The notes: generated by a model not told the origin, from the letters alone. 64,000 nucleotides of DNA from an uncultured Flavobacterium sp. (GCF_946478785.1 NZ_CAMLDD010000005.1:62001-126000), one strand, 5' to 3'; positions 1-9,122 are shown, counted from the stretch's first letter. Numbers and translations are program-made.

Positions 1-58
1 AGTTCATTTTCAAGTTATTTATATTTTTTTAAGACAATCCTAGGAATCAATTGTTTTT

Positions 59-295
59 TTAAGAATTACGTTTCTTAATTTCAGAATTTATTTGTCCCAT
101 ATAAATATAAATCGGAATGATTGTCGCAATTGCAACCGGAAAAAATATCAAGAATAAATTGTATCTCGATATAATTATCATGATCGACAAGACAACTGTC
201 CACAAAATTGCAAAGGTAATTATGCTTTTTTTTACATATTTTTTATTCTCAATTATTTCTTCCAGACTAGAATCAGATAAAGATTTCTTCTTCAT
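59..295 (-). CDS. small two-helix membrane protein, unknown
   Basis: A 78-residue protein with a charged N-terminus (MKKKSLSD) followed by two hydrophobic stretches at about residues 24-43 and 46-66 and a basic tail, so a small inner-membrane protein with both ends probably cytoplasmic. I do not recognise a family. The ORF opens with ATG and has no close partner gene on its strand in the window; the region beyond its stop is cut by the window edge. An overlapping plus-strand ORF is less protein-like. Coding status is moderately sure, function unknown. Confidence 0.55.
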   Translation of the reverse strand: MKKKSLSDSSLEEIIENKKYVKKSIITFAILWTVVLSIMIIISRYNLFLIFFPVAIATIIPIYIYMGQINSEIKKRNS

Positions 296-564
296 GATTA
301 GAGATTTAAAGTTCTATACAAAAAAAGCAAATTGTTTTCAACTTCATTTTACCCTTTAGTGTAGTTTTACTAAATTTTTGTAAAATGGAAAATAAAAGTG
401 TTCATTATAAAACATAAATAAAGAAAAAAGGTAAAGTGTGCTGTTATATGATTTCAAAAAACAACACAAATAAAAATAGCTAAGTTCGTTGGTCACTGCG
501 ATGTTGAGAAACTTTGCAAAACTTTCCGCACTTTACAAAGAATTCTCGTAAAGCACTAAAATGT

Positions 565-1095
565 CTATAATTTTAATAGAACATTGTTCTTGTCAGCATA
601 TTCCTTTATTTCATTTTTATAAATTGCTTTTGCTGTTTCAAAGTTTTTTAAAGAAATATTTACTTTTGCTATTTCTTCACCGCTAAAGTCTTCGCCCATA
701 ATGAGTTTATACATTTTATCAAATAAAACCAGCAAGACAATTTCTGTTTTTTTTATAGACTCTAAATATTTTATGCCAGTATTGTAAATTTCTTCGTTAT
801 CATTTTTTAATCTTTTTTTCAAAATTGATAAACCCTCATTATTATTTTTTTGTATTCTAATTGTAAGCATTTTGATACTATCAAATTTTATTAAATTTGA
901 TTTTTGCTGAGATGAATCAAAATTGAATTCTTTAATAAACTCATTTCTTTTATTAAAATCTTTAACTACATTTTCAACAACATCAAGAACAATAGCTATT
1001 TTTTCTTCTTTTAGCTCTTTATCGTTTTGTGCACTGCAAATAGAAGTAATCAATAATAAGATTATAAAACTATATGTTTTTAAAATTTTCTTCAT
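565..1095 (-). CDS. exported hypothetical protein, helical
   Basis: 176 residues beginning with a clear Sec signal peptide (MKKILKTYSFIILLLITSICSAQ, cleavage likely after CSA). The mature part is rich in Lys, Glu, Asn and Ile and looks all-helical, with no cysteine or catalytic signature. It probably sits in the periplasm or on the inner face of the outer membrane. No family is recognised. It stands alone, flanked by AT-rich intergenic DNA on both sides, so it is likely transcribed as a single gene. Confidence 0.6.
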   Translation of the reverse strand: MKKILKTYSFIILLLITSICSAQNDKELKEEKIAIVLDVVENVVKDFNKRNEFIKEFNFDSSQQKSNLIKFDSIKMLTIRIQKNNNEGLSILKKRLKNDNEEIYNTGIKYLESIKKTEIVLLVLFDKMYKLIMGEDFSGEEIAKVNISLKNFETAKAIYKNEIKEYADKNNVLLKL

Positions 1096-1427
1096 TTTTT
1101 TTATTTTAAATTAAGTAGGATTATTCAATGATTTTTATAACGTTCCGTGACTTGGCGAAGTGATTGTTGCTTAATATTTTTTAATTTTTTCGGGTACAAT
1201 TACTGCTAAATATATATGTATTTACAAGGCATACCTGCACTAATATGTCACAATTAGGTGCTATAGGAAGCTTTTTGTCGTTTATTTTTTTTTCAAATAT
1301 ATAAACTAAGATTGAAAAACTGATAAATTAGTTTTTTAAAACAACTCTTTTTAATTCAAATACTGTTTTCAAATTCATTCGTTTATTCGAAAAAGGAACT
1401 GTAGCTAAAAATTAATTGAGCATGACA
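1096..1427. other. intergenic, no gene seen
   Basis: AT-rich spacer between the promoter side of the exported 176-residue protein and the 3' end of the metallopeptidase gene. No ORF, tRNA or convincing hairpin terminator found. A short stretch around 1140-1165 (cgttccgtgacttggcgaag) resembles debris of the repeats found at 7700-9590 but is too short to assign. Confidence 0.5.
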
Positions 1428-3071
1428 TCAATCAGCCTGTTTTACATCAAGTAGAAAGTTCGGATCAACTGAAAATGGTTCTGACAGTTTATCCTTTAAT
1501 TTGATTTCTGTCCAGTTTGTTGTTGCAGTAATCCATATGTCGGGAGAATTTAATTTAATGGGAATTTTCAGGTTCGGAACGTCTGCAACCAGTCGATATT
1601 TCAATTTATTATCAATTATGCTGTACTCAAGGATTGGTAGTGATGGAAATCTCAGGTACTGGTTAAAAATCTTGGTAAAATCTCTTTTAAAATAACTGCT
1701 GCAGAATTCTTCCAATTGAGAGGAATAAATGGTTTTATGATAAAACTTCTTGTTCAGTGCTCTGAGAAAACCTTGAAACTTTTTGTCGTTATTGATAATT
1801 TCCCGTAACATATGAATAATCGCCCAGCCTTTGAAATACATGTGGTCTCCTGCATCCTTGAATATCCCGTAGTCCGAGATTAGTGCAGTTTTGTTTTTTA
1901 TTTTGTTCGGCTGCCTTGTTAGAAAGAAATCTCTGCCTGCACTTCTTCCCAAGTTTTCTTCAATAAACAGTTCTTCTCCATAAGCAGCAAATCCTTCCTG
2001 AACCCACCTGTCGGCAATGTCTGACATGGTTATATTATTGCCGAACCATTCGTGAGCCAGCTCATGAACTATCAGGCGATCGGTTTGTAAGTCAAGGTTT
2101 GTCAGATTCTTAAATGAAAAACGTCCTTTTCTAAATTTATTTCCGTACGCCACAGCACTTTGATGTTCCATTCCTATATAAGATGATTCTACCATTTTAA
2201 GGCCATCTTCATAAAATGGGTATGGGCCAAACCATTTTTCAAAAGCTTTTATAGTCTTTTTTGTTTCGGGGATTAAATGATTAATTGCTTTATTTCGGTT
2301 ATAGTCCAATACCCAAAAATCCAGGTCTAAATTTCCTTTCTCTCCATTATAAACCTCATTGATATTAACATACTTTCCTATGTAAAACGAAATACCATAA
2401 TTATTGATAGGATTTGTTACAGCCCACGTATATTCAGTTTTGCCATTTACACTTCTTCGGGATTTCAGTCGTCCATTTCCAATTAATACTCCCAAAGAGT
2501 CATTTATAGAAATTGTCAAAGAAGCTCCGCGGTCAGGCTCTTCACTATAATGATCTTTGCATGGATACCAAACACTTCCCCCAACCATTTGACAAGCCAC
2601 AGAAATCCACTCCCGATTTAAGGAATCTTTTGCCCATACAAAGCCACCGTCATAAGGCGGGTTTTTCGATTCTTTTGGAGTCCCCGAATAAAAAATATCA
2701 AGCTTGCCATTTTTTTCACTCAGTTTAGAAGCGTCAATTATATATGCAGTGCCATGCTTTTTAAATTTTAATTTGGCTGCACCCGTTTTGACACTGTCAA
2801 TTGATAATGGTTCCTGAAGGTCAATCTGCATAAATTGTGAATGGGGATTTTGAATCGTCTTAAAGTCCATTGTATTCTTCCCTATAATTTTTCTTTTGTC
2901 AAAATCTATTTCAAGACTTATGTCGTAGTGTTGAACGTCCCACCATACTCTTTCCTTCGTAATTGTACCCTTTAATGAATCCTGGCTTACCGGCTTGAAT
3001 GACTCTTGAGCTGTAGTTATAATTGTCGTGAGTGTCAGAAGTAATAAAAGAATTGATCTATTAATTTTCAT
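1428..3071 (-). CDS. M1 family metallopeptidase, exported
   Basis: A 547-residue zinc aminopeptidase-like protein of peptidase family M1 (gluzincin). It starts with a signal peptide (MKINRSILLLLLTLTTIITTAQ). The zinc site is complete: HELAHEW supplies two His and the general-base Glu, and the third ligand Glu follows after an 18-residue spacer in WVQEGFAAYGEE. The substrate-recognition motif that reads G-A-M-E-N in classical members is GMEHQ here. The protein stops soon after the thermolysin-like domain, so it lacks the long helical C-terminal domain of PepN-type enzymes, as many short Bacteroidota homologues do. Probably periplasmic or surface peptide hydrolysis. Monocistronic. Confidence 0.88.
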   Translation of the reverse strand: MKINRSILLLLLTLTTIITTAQESFKPVSQDSLKGTITKERVWWDVQHYDISLEIDFDKRKIIGKNTMDFKTIQNPHSQFMQIDLQEPLSIDSVKTGAAKLKFKKHGTAYIIDASKLSEKNGKLDIFYSGTPKESKNPPYDGGFVWAKDSLNREWISVACQMVGGSVWYPCKDHYSEEPDRGASLTISINDSLGVLIGNGRLKSRRSVNGKTEYTWAVTNPINNYGISFYIGKYVNINEVYNGEKGNLDLDFWVLDYNRNKAINHLIPETKKTIKAFEKWFGPYPFYEDGLKMVESSYIGMEHQSAVAYGNKFRKGRFSFKNLTNLDLQTDRLIVHELAHEWFGNNITMSDIADRWVQEGFAAYGEELFIEENLGRSAGRDFFLTRQPNKIKNKTALISDYGIFKDAGDHMYFKGWAIIHMLREIINNDKKFQGFLRALNKKFYHKTIYSSQLEEFCSSYFKRDFTKIFNQYLRFPSLPILEYSIIDNKLKYRLVADVPNLKIPIKLNSPDIWITATTNWTEIKLKDKLSEPFSVDPNFLLDVKQAD

Positions 3072-3411
3072 TGGAGATAATTTAAAGTTTTAATTCTATC
3101 TATACCAGATCTGATAGGCAGATTTGTAATCTATTTCTGTGAATATTGATATTTTCTGCTCATAAATATAGAAAAAAGCGTAATGAATAAAAGGTAAAAA
3201 GTAGTTTTGTTTTCATAATTAATGGTGTTTATAAACTTATAACTAAAAAATCAATATTTTTTGAGTGAAATAAGTCAGCAAACCTTTTATTGAAATATAA
3301 TTCATCATTTACTCACTTTATAAAATAACAAGATAATTACTTCAAATATTATTTTTTTAAACATTAAAAGAATTATATTCGCTCTTGCTAATTCAACCTA
3401 AAGAGCTACAA
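3072..3411. other. divergent intergenic region
   Basis: Separates the divergently transcribed M1 peptidase and DUF5995 genes, so promoters of both should lie here. It is very AT-rich. I see no clean TAnnTTTG box with a matching TTG element, no hairpin terminator and no small ORF worth calling. Confidence 0.4.
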
Positions 3412-4203
3412 ATGAATATAAAACAAGCCACTACTATAGATGAAGTAATCCAGTTACTGGATGAAATAATTGAAACATCAAAAAAGGAGCAAAGTGCTAT
3501 TGGTTTGTTTACGATGCTCTATCGTGAGGTTACTGCCAGAATAAAGGAAGGAATTGCAGACGGATCTTTTCAGGATGGAGAACGAATGGAAAAGTTGGAT
3601 GTCATTTTTGCCAATCGGTATTTGAGGGCGTATTACCAATATAAAGCCAAAGAAAAAGCATCCTCATGTTGGGATTTTTCTTTTCAGCAAGCAGAAAGCT
3701 TTTGGCCAATAGTTGTTCAGCATTTACTGCTCGGAATTAATGCGCATGTAAATCTGGATTTAGGAATAGCATCAGCCGAAGTTAGTACGGTAGAAAATAT
3801 AAATGATTTGGAATCTGATTTTAATCAAATTAATATCATTCTTAGTAATTTGGTTGAGCATGTCGAAAAATGCTTAATCAAAATTTGGCCAACCCTTACG
3901 ATTATATTAAAATTATCTGGTAAAATAGACAATTTTTTTATCGATTTTAGCATGAAAACCGCCAGGGACGGTGCATGGAAATTTGCCAATGAATTTGTGG
4001 CGATTCCAGAAAGTGAAAGAGAAGCCTGCATAGCGCTAAGAGATAAGCGAATAACAGAAATCGCCAGGTTAGTTTCAAATCCGGGGTATTTTGTCAGTGC
4101 GGTTTTCAAACTCATTCGCTTATTTGAAAAGGGAGATGTGGCTCAAAAAATAATTGATTTGAAGATAATAGAAGAAAAGAAGGTTGAATGTGTTGTTGCA
4201 TAA
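3412..4203 (+). CDS. DUF5995 family protein
   Basis: 263 residues from the ATG at MNIKQATTIDEV; an upstream TTG in frame would add nine residues but the ATG fits the family better. The core motif set is that of DUF5995: RMEKLDVIFANRYLRAYY, then WDFSFQQ, then QHLLLGINAHVNLDLGIA, followed by a helical C-terminal half with RDGAWKFANEF. The conserved His/Asn/Asp pattern suggests a metal-dependent or hydrolytic site, but the function of the family is not established. Cytoplasmic, no signal peptide. Single gene, convergent with the next one. Confidence 0.75.
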   Translation: MNIKQATTIDEVIQLLDEIIETSKKEQSAIGLFTMLYREVTARIKEGIADGSFQDGERMEKLDVIFANRYLRAYYQYKAKEKASSCWDFSFQQAESFWPIVVQHLLLGINAHVNLDLGIASAEVSTVENINDLESDFNQINIILSNLVEHVEKCLIKIWPTLTIILKLSGKIDNFFIDFSMKTARDGAWKFANEFVAIPESEREACIALRDKRITEIARLVSNPGYFVSAVFKLIRLFEKGDVAQKIIDLKIIEEKKVECVVA

Positions 4204-4283
4204 TTTTTTAAAGGACAAATGCAAATTAATTTGCAACAAGAAGTTTTGAGACTTCATAAAGAAAGATGATGTTATTACTCAAA

Positions 4284-4712
4284 TTACTTCTTAAAAATAT
4301 CAAGTCTTTGCAGCCAAAAAATTTCTGACTCTAAAAGCGTAAGTTTAGTTTTAACTATTTTATCACTTTTATCTCTGGGATTTTTAGTTACATACCTTGC
4401 AATAGTTTTATTCAAATCCAAAGTATATTTATCATCGAAGTCTTCTTTTTTGTCGGCAGAAAAAGTAATCAGATTGTCTTTTGCACTCCATTTCCCTTTT
4501 CCGTATTTATTTGTTTCAGGCGGGACTCCTCCTTGCATTTTTGCATAGGAATGAAATAGGAATGTGCCATCCTGATTTAAGATCAGTTTATATTCAATAA
4601 TATGTTTTCCTTCAGTGTCACTAAGTGAACGCTGATAATCACCAACAAGCTGATTTTGTGCTAATGTTGTTAAGTTGTAAAACAGGAGCAGAGTTATGAT
4701 TAGTAATTTCAT
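4284..4712 (-). CDS. exported hypothetical protein, lipocalin-like
   Basis: 142 residues with a signal peptide (MKLLIITLLLFYNLTTLAQ) and a mature domain dominated by alternating beta-strand segments such as YKLILNQDGTFLFHSYA and GKGKWSAKDNLITFSADKK, the pattern seen in small lipocalin-like 'copper resistance NlpE / META' type folds of Bacteroidota. No catalytic residues recognised. Its ATG overlaps the stop of the upstream VOC gene by four bases (ATGA), so the two are translationally coupled and form a two-gene unit. Confidence 0.65.
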   Translation of the reverse strand: MKLLIITLLLFYNLTTLAQNQLVGDYQRSLSDTEGKHIIEYKLILNQDGTFLFHSYAKMQGGVPPETNKYGKGKWSAKDNLITFSADKKEDFDDKYTLDLNKTIARYVTKNPRDKSDKIVKTKLTLLESEIFWLQRLDIFKK

Positions 4713-5086
4713 TTGTTTTCACTCTTTTTCTGCAGATTAAAAACGGTTCCGGCAGGATCCATAATCCAATGCATGTTATTAGGGATTTCTTCAATTTCAT
4801 CACAGGTTTCTACACCATTTTCTTTTAAATAACTTGTTGCCTCTTCAACATCAGGCACTGTCAATTGCAGCCACGTTTCAGAATGCGTATAATTATCTAC
4901 ACAATCCAGCCAAATAACGTTATTTCCAAATTGTACCGAGTGTGTCCGCGAAACTGTGGGATTAGTTATAGGCACTTCTTTAACTTCGAGTTTTAGAATG
5001 TCGCGGTAAAAAGCCACCGTTTCATCATATTTATGTTTAGGCAGCTTGATTGCAATATTAATTCCTGCTTCAAATTTTGGTTCCAT
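4709..5086 (-). CDS. VOC (glyoxalase/bleomycin-resistance fold) protein
   Basis: 125 residues with one complete set of paired beta-alpha-beta-beta-beta modules typical of the vicinal oxygen chelate superfamily: KHKYDETVAFYRDILKLEV near the N-terminus, SVQFGNNVIWLDCVDN, ETWLQLTVPDVEEATSYLKENGVE, and WIMDPAGTVFNLQKK at the end. The terminal glutamate/histidine metal ligands usual in enzymatic members are not all obvious (the end reads DPAGTVFNL), so a binding protein or an enzyme of unknown substrate is possible. Cytoplasmic. First gene of a two-gene unit with the exported protein that overlaps its stop. Confidence 0.8.
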   Translation of the reverse strand: MEPKFEAGINIAIKLPKHKYDETVAFYRDILKLEVKEVPITNPTVSRTHSVQFGNNVIWLDCVDNYTHSETWLQLTVPDVEEATSYLKENGVETCDEIEEIPNNMHWIMDPAGTVFNLQKKSENK

Positions 5087-5175
5087 AATTATATTGATTT
5101 TAATGTTTCATTGGTCTCAGATATAGTTTAAAACTATGTACTTTAGTGTATTTTGCTTTAGCTTCTAAAAATATT

Positions 5176-5240
5176 TTAACCACAAATTACACAAATTTAC
5201 ACAAATTAAATTAGCGCTAATTTGTGTAATTTGTGGTTAA
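5176..5240. repeat. long perfect palindrome, 22-bp arms
   Basis: Arms 5176-5197 and 5219-5240 are exact inverted copies (left arm begins ttaaccacaaattacacaa). The 21-base spacer holds another direct copy of the acacaaatt motif and half of the small palindrome ttagcgctaa. No T-run follows on either strand, so it is not an ordinary intrinsic terminator. Its ends (ACCACA...TGTGGT) match those of the element at 23640-23736. Confidence 0.85.
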
Positions 5241-5259
5241 CAAATAAGTGCTACTGCTT

Positions 5260-5302
5260 GCAGACTTTCAGTCTGCCAATATAATCCTATGGACTTTCAG
5301 TC
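5260..5302. repeat. paired GACTTTCAGTC motif
   Basis: The 11-mer gactttcagtc occurs at 5263-5273 and again at 5292-5302. The first copy sits in a perfect small hairpin, gcagac-tttca-gtctgc (5260-5276). It lies just beyond the stop of the antiporter gene and may help end that transcript, but no T-run is present. Confidence 0.5.
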
Positions 5303-5316
5303 AATAGGTTTTAGTT

Positions 5317-6561
5317 TTAAGTGCCCGAAGGCTTGTCCAGTTTTTGTTGTATCGTAGCAGCGGAAATACCATGTAAAAACACCGAAAGTACAATTACAAC
5401 TGTAGAAACCTGAATCAGTTCGTATGAATTTGGAAAGTCAGCTTTCTCAAACGCATACATCAGGTAAAATATTGAGCCAACACCACGGATGCCATAAAAT
5501 GATAATGCAAATTTTTCAAATGCTGATAAGTCTGTGCGGTATAATGCTATCCATCCTGTAACAGGCCTGATGACAAAGAGCACAATCAGCGCCGTAGTGA
5601 TAATCATAAAATCGAGTAACTGCTCTATCGAGGCATAAACATATACGCCAACAAAAACAAATAAGAAAGCAACAAAAATCCGTTCTATCTCTTCTGTAAA
5701 ATCATGCAGCGTGTCCATATGTTTTACCTTGTCCTCGCTGTTGCTGAAAGCACAAGCCGCAATAAAAACCGCAATGAATCCGTAACCGCCCAATAGCTCT
5801 GTTAATCCGTAAGGCAATAGTGTAAGGGCAAGAGAAAGAATACCCCGGCTTATGGCGGAGTGGTGGCTCTCAGACGTAATGTTAAATATCAGCTTGTATA
5901 AAATCCATCCGGCAAATAATCCAATTACTACGCCAACAGCAATTTTATAAAGCACATCCACATAAAACCATTCGCCAATCCATTGGCTGTAATCCAGGCC
6001 TTTGGAAGCAAGAAAGATTGCGAAATAAGTAAAAGGAAAGGCCAGCCCATCATTTAATCCTGCTTCTGAGGTCAGTCCAAGACGAATCTTCGAGAGGTCT
6101 TTTTTGCTTGGCCGGCTCGTTTGCAGTTCTGATGCAAGCACAGGGTCGGTAGGGGAGATTAAAGCACCAAAAAGTACTGCAGCAGCAGGTGCAAGACCAA
6201 GCAGCCACCATCCTGTATAAGCAGCACCAATGATGGTTAGCGGCATTGTAATCAACAGCAATCGGAAAGAATATTTCCAGGTCTGCCACGAAAATGGATT
6301 TTTTATTTTCAATCCTGCATTTGTCAATGCGATAATTACAACAAATTCAGAAACACGTCTTATGATGTTAGAATGCTGCATTACGTCAAAATCTGTATAT
6401 TTCCTTCCTGCAAAAGCAATGAGAATACCTATAAAAAGATAAATAATTGGTGGTGTCAGGTGTTTTTTTTCAAAAACATTCGGAATGATAGCAGCGAGAA
6501 GCGTAATGATTCCGCCGGCTAAAAGATAATAGTTATAAGGTTCAGGGTTAAATAGTTCCAT
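5317..6561 (-). CDS. CPA1-type Na+/H+ antiporter
   Basis: 414 residues from the ATG (MELFNPEPYNYYLL); the TTG one codon upstream is not needed. About twelve hydrophobic helices fill the protein and there is no long soluble C-terminal domain. The signature of CPA1/NhaP exchangers is present: ALISPTDPVLASEL (the conserved TDP region) and, one helix later, TSEAGLNDGLAFPF with the ion-binding Asn-Asp pair, then IRGVGSIFYL near the end. Predicted to exchange cytoplasmic Na+ (or K+) for H+ across the inner membrane in pH and salt homeostasis. Stands alone. Confidence 0.9.
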   Translation of the reverse strand: MELFNPEPYNYYLLAGGIITLLAAIIPNVFEKKHLTPPIIYLFIGILIAFAGRKYTDFDVMQHSNIIRRVSEFVVIIALTNAGLKIKNPFSWQTWKYSFRLLLITMPLTIIGAAYTGWWLLGLAPAAAVLFGALISPTDPVLASELQTSRPSKKDLSKIRLGLTSEAGLNDGLAFPFTYFAIFLASKGLDYSQWIGEWFYVDVLYKIAVGVVIGLFAGWILYKLIFNITSESHHSAISRGILSLALTLLPYGLTELLGGYGFIAVFIAACAFSNSEDKVKHMDTLHDFTEEIERIFVAFLFVFVGVYVYASIEQLLDFMIITTALIVLFVIRPVTGWIALYRTDLSAFEKFALSFYGIRGVGSIFYLMYAFEKADFPNSYELIQVSTVVIVLSVFLHGISAATIQQKLDKPSGT

Positions 6562-6564
6562 CAA

Positions 6565-6941
6565 TATAGGATTACAAGTTAAGTATTGCCGGAAGTAACA
6601 CGCTATTTAAGATACTTTGACATTTATACCGACCCGACTTATATAAAAATAATCAACTTTTAGTTCATAATTGTCCCGTAAAGCTTATTTTCTAGATTTT
6701 CTTCTTTTATTTTTTTAGAAATTTCTACTGCGTTAAGTTTATTAGATGCGTATCTGGTTACAAACAATTAAGCTTAATAGTTTCAGATATGCTAAAAGTA
6801 AGTTTTCTTTTTGCTTCGCTATGCTGGCGCGAGCGTCCCGTTTGTGAACACAAGTCATTTTATCAATAACGAAACAATGAAATATTGTATAGATATGTAA
6901 ACTTATTCCACGACGAGACATTATGCGGAGAACGTTGTTAG
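6565..6941. other. intergenic, possible repeat debris
   Basis: No gene seen. The part at about 6815-6850 (cttcgctatgctggcgcgag and following) is markedly more GC-rich than its surroundings and reads like a worn copy of a dispersed Bacteroidota intergenic repeat. The rest is AT-rich spacer that should hold the promoter of the antiporter gene. Confidence 0.4.
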
Positions 6942-7625
6942 TTACTCTTCTTTCAACTCATACTTTTTGATAAGGTCATAATCATAAGGAATGTTCATTG
7001 ATAAGTCTTTAGCTTGCCAAAAATCGCCCTCTGAGGCTTGGTAGAAGTCGTATGCATTTTCCATGAAATTTTTTCCCATTGGCGCTTCCTGCCAATCTTT
7101 TGTATCTCTATTGTAAAGCAAAATCATACAGCTAATGCAACTGGAATTACCATCTTTATTTGGATTTGTATAACACTTGCCAATTTTTATATTTAGTTTT
7201 TGATTTATGATTACATCAGTTAATTGACCATTTGTAAATTGAACTAAGGCAGTTTGAGCCTCATAATCGTCTGGTGCACTTTTGGCAACAACCAGATTTT
7301 CGAAATGAGCATTTTTTATTCTTAGCTTTTCGGCTTCTTTTTCACTTTCTTCAAACAGACCTATGTTCACCGGATGTAAACGAGCTTGAGGCGTAGCAGC
7401 TTCAGAGGTTGGAATGTCCATAGAATTATCTACTTTGCTCTCTTTTAATGATGCTTCAAACTCTTCGTAGTTTTTCCAGTCTTCTTTATCGTATGTAACA
7501 TATTGTTCAATCTTGTAAAATATTGTCTCTCTAGGGTTTAGCCAGATAAAATTACTTGCCACTAAAAAAGCGGAAAGTAATACGAAAATGATAAGTGCTA
7601 TTTTTATTGTTTTGTTTTTTTTCAT
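6942..7625 (-). CDS. membrane-anchored hypothetical protein
   Basis: 227 residues with one N-terminal hydrophobic helix (about residues 8-27, IKIALIIFVLLSAFLVASNF) and no obvious cleavage site, so probably an inner-membrane anchor with the bulk in the periplasm. A low-complexity linker rich in Glu, Ser, Pro and Ala (residues about 55-80) leads to a globular part with three cysteines in KCYTNPNKDGNSSCISCMILL, which could form disulfides or bind metal. I do not recognise the family. It is flanked on its upstream side by the repeat cluster and belongs to the accessory stretch between the antiporter and prfA. Confidence 0.6.
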   Translation of the reverse strand: MKKNKTIKIALIIFVLLSAFLVASNFIWLNPRETIFYKIEQYVTYDKEDWKNYEEFEASLKESKVDNSMDIPTSEAATPQARLHPVNIGLFEESEKEAEKLRIKNAHFENLVVAKSAPDDYEAQTALVQFTNGQLTDVIINQKLNIKIGKCYTNPNKDGNSSCISCMILLYNRDTKDWQEAPMGKNFMENAYDFYQASEGDFWQAKDLSMNIPYDYDLIKKYELKEE

Positions 7626-7770
7626 GATAATTTTTGAAACTGTTTACGATTAAGGATTAATTAGGTTGTTTTTTTTCTTGTAAATATAATAAAGCTGCAT
7701 GATTTTTGTAGCTTAATTTTTAATAATTCGCGTTATGTCCATATGTGCTTGAGGATTTCTTTTGCTGTTT

Positions 7771-7871
7771 CAAGTCTCCCGACTTCGTACTCATAGCTAT
7801 ATATGTTTGATAAATAAAATATTGACGTAGCACCTTTATTATTGGAACGTTTACGAAGCCGAGAGACTTGG
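7771..7871. repeat. diverged member of the local palindromic repeat family
   Basis: An imperfect inverted repeat: aagtctcccgacttcgta at 7771-7788 faces tacgaagccgagagactt at about 7851-7869, two mismatches over 18 bases. The arms carry the same GTCTC..GACTT core as the full copies that follow, so this looks like an older, shortened relative. The sequence directly after it leads into the first full copy. Confidence 0.6.
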
Positions 7872-7880
7872 CACAGCAGG

Positions 7881-8166
7881 TTATTAGATGAATTGTATTA
7901 GCTTCATTTGCTGGTTAACACAAAATAAGTATTACTGCTGCGCAAATGTTTCTGACTTTGCGCTATTTTATATGATTTGTTTGAAAAAAGAAACGTCTCA
8001 AAGTCTCTCACTTTTGCACTAATTTATATTTATAAAATTGACTATTTAAAGTGATTTGTGAAAAGTCTGAGACTTTTATGAGATTTGTAGTTTTTATAGG
8101 CGTAAAAAAATACGCAAAGTCAGAGACATTTGCGTAGCGTTAACTAAGAACACTTTGTAGAGCGGG
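7881..8166. repeat. nested palindromic repeat, copy A
   Basis: Begins ttattagatgaattg and ends cactttgtagagcgggg. Outer arms cgcaaatg...ctttgcg at 7941-7962 and cgcaaagtcagagacatttgcg at 8113-8134 are inverted copies with one mismatch. Inside, aaagtctct.acttt near 8000 faces aaaagtctgagactttt near 8070, so the unit folds as a hairpin within a hairpin, and each outer arm is itself a near-palindrome (CGCAAA...TTTGCG). Shares most of its length with copies B and C. Confidence 0.8.
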
Positions 8167-8255
8167 GTTTAAAAAAAAAACACACTAACAGTAGGTTGCC
8201 TTAAATTTTCATTGTAAATGTATCTACAAAATTAGGGCCGTCCCGTGACTTTGAT

Positions 8256-8693
8256 TTACGGTAAAGGTATTGGTAATTGATGTTGAGGACTTCCATCTTC
8301 GGCACTTGTCTCGAATAAGATTAGAGTTAAAGTTGTCTCCCTATTGGATTTTAAAACTTCAAACGAGAAATCAAATTTCCCCCATGCTGGTGCGCCTGCG
8401 TCTGTCTGTTCAAAGCCACTCTTTAATTCATTATGCCCATCTTCAATTACCCAGCTAAAATTTGCCTCAAATATTTGAGCTTCTCCTTTTACCCTATATT
8501 TATTTGCGTCTATTTTTTCTACGGTGACTTCTCTAAAACGTTCATTGGAATATTTTTTTTCCGTAATGGTATCAGGTAAACTAGTATTTACGGTGTCTTT
8601 ATCCGGAAATTTGTCCTTTATTTTTGGTATCGTTTTACTTTCTTTATTACAAGAAACAAACAATATAATCAAAAATATAATTATCCATTTCAT
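8256..8693 (-). CDS. lipoprotein with Gmad2-like domain
   Basis: 145 residues from MKWIIIFLIILFVSCNKES; a Met ten codons upstream is in frame but the lipoprotein signal peptide starts here, with the lipobox SC placing the lipidated Cys at residue 15. After a Lys/Thr/Pro linker comes a beta-rich domain with the Gmad2 pattern (immunoglobulin-like, found in spore-germination and other surface proteins): YRVKGEAQIFEANFSWVIEDGHNELKSG, AWGKFDFSFEV, TLTLILFETSAEDGSPQHQLPIPL. Likely anchored in the envelope; ligand unknown. The gene is enclosed by the palindromic repeats on both sides. Confidence 0.75.
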   Translation of the reverse strand: MKWIIIFLIILFVSCNKESKTIPKIKDKFPDKDTVNTSLPDTITEKKYSNERFREVTVEKIDANKYRVKGEAQIFEANFSWVIEDGHNELKSGFEQTDAGAPAWGKFDFSFEVLKSNRETTLTLILFETSAEDGSPQHQLPIPLP

Positions 8694-8831
8694 AGTTATT
8701 TCTTTGTGGTTGTTTTTATGCATAGTGATTTTAAATTAGTTAATGTTAGGCGCTTGGTCAAGTTGGCAGTTATCTGCTTTTTATTACTTGTGATTTTTTT
8801 TCATAAAAATAACTAATTTACTTTAATCATT

Positions 8832-8880
8832 GTCAGAGACGTTTGCTTAGTTTTTCATAAGGAAGACTTCGGAGAGCAGG
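8832..8880. repeat. partial unit of the local repeat family
   Basis: Reads gtcagagacgtttgcttag followed by a spacer and gaagacttcggagagcaggg, the right-hand end of the repeat unit, and runs straight into copy B. It looks like the end of a unit whose left part was lost. Confidence 0.6.
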
Positions 8881-8881
8881 G

Positions 8882-9117
8882 TTATTGGATGAATTGCATA
8901 AGCTTCATTTGAAGGTATAACACAAAATAAGTATTACTGCTGCGCAAATGTCTCTGACTTTTGCACTAATTTATATTTATAAAATTAATTATTTAAAGTG
9001 ATTCGTAAAAAGTCGGAGACTTTTATGAGATTTGTTTTTTTTTTAGAACAAAAAAAATACGCAAAGTCAGAGACATTTGCGTAGCACTTTGAAAGGAACA
9101 CTTCGGAGAGTAGGGGA
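8882..9117. repeat. nested palindromic repeat, copy B (internal deletion)
   Basis: Same start (ttattggatgaattgcataa) and end (cacttcggagagtaggg) as copy C. Compared with copies A and C it lacks about 60 bases between the two internal tctctgactt motifs: the left outer arm (8943-8962) is fused directly to ttgcactaatttatattt. That is what a deletion between the two short direct repeats would leave. Right outer arm at 9060-9081. Confidence 0.8.
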
Positions 9118-9122
9118 TGGAG

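Noticed and set aside
117..359. Plus-strand 80-codon ORF opposite the small membrane protein
   Set aside because: Largely antisense to the minus-strand gene, with a poor protein-like composition and no promoter or partner.
5176..5240. Terminator for the antiporter or VOC genes
   Set aside because: Arms are long and perfect but no T-run follows on either strand, and the position is upstream of VOC and 77 bases beyond the antiporter stop; treated as a repeat element instead.
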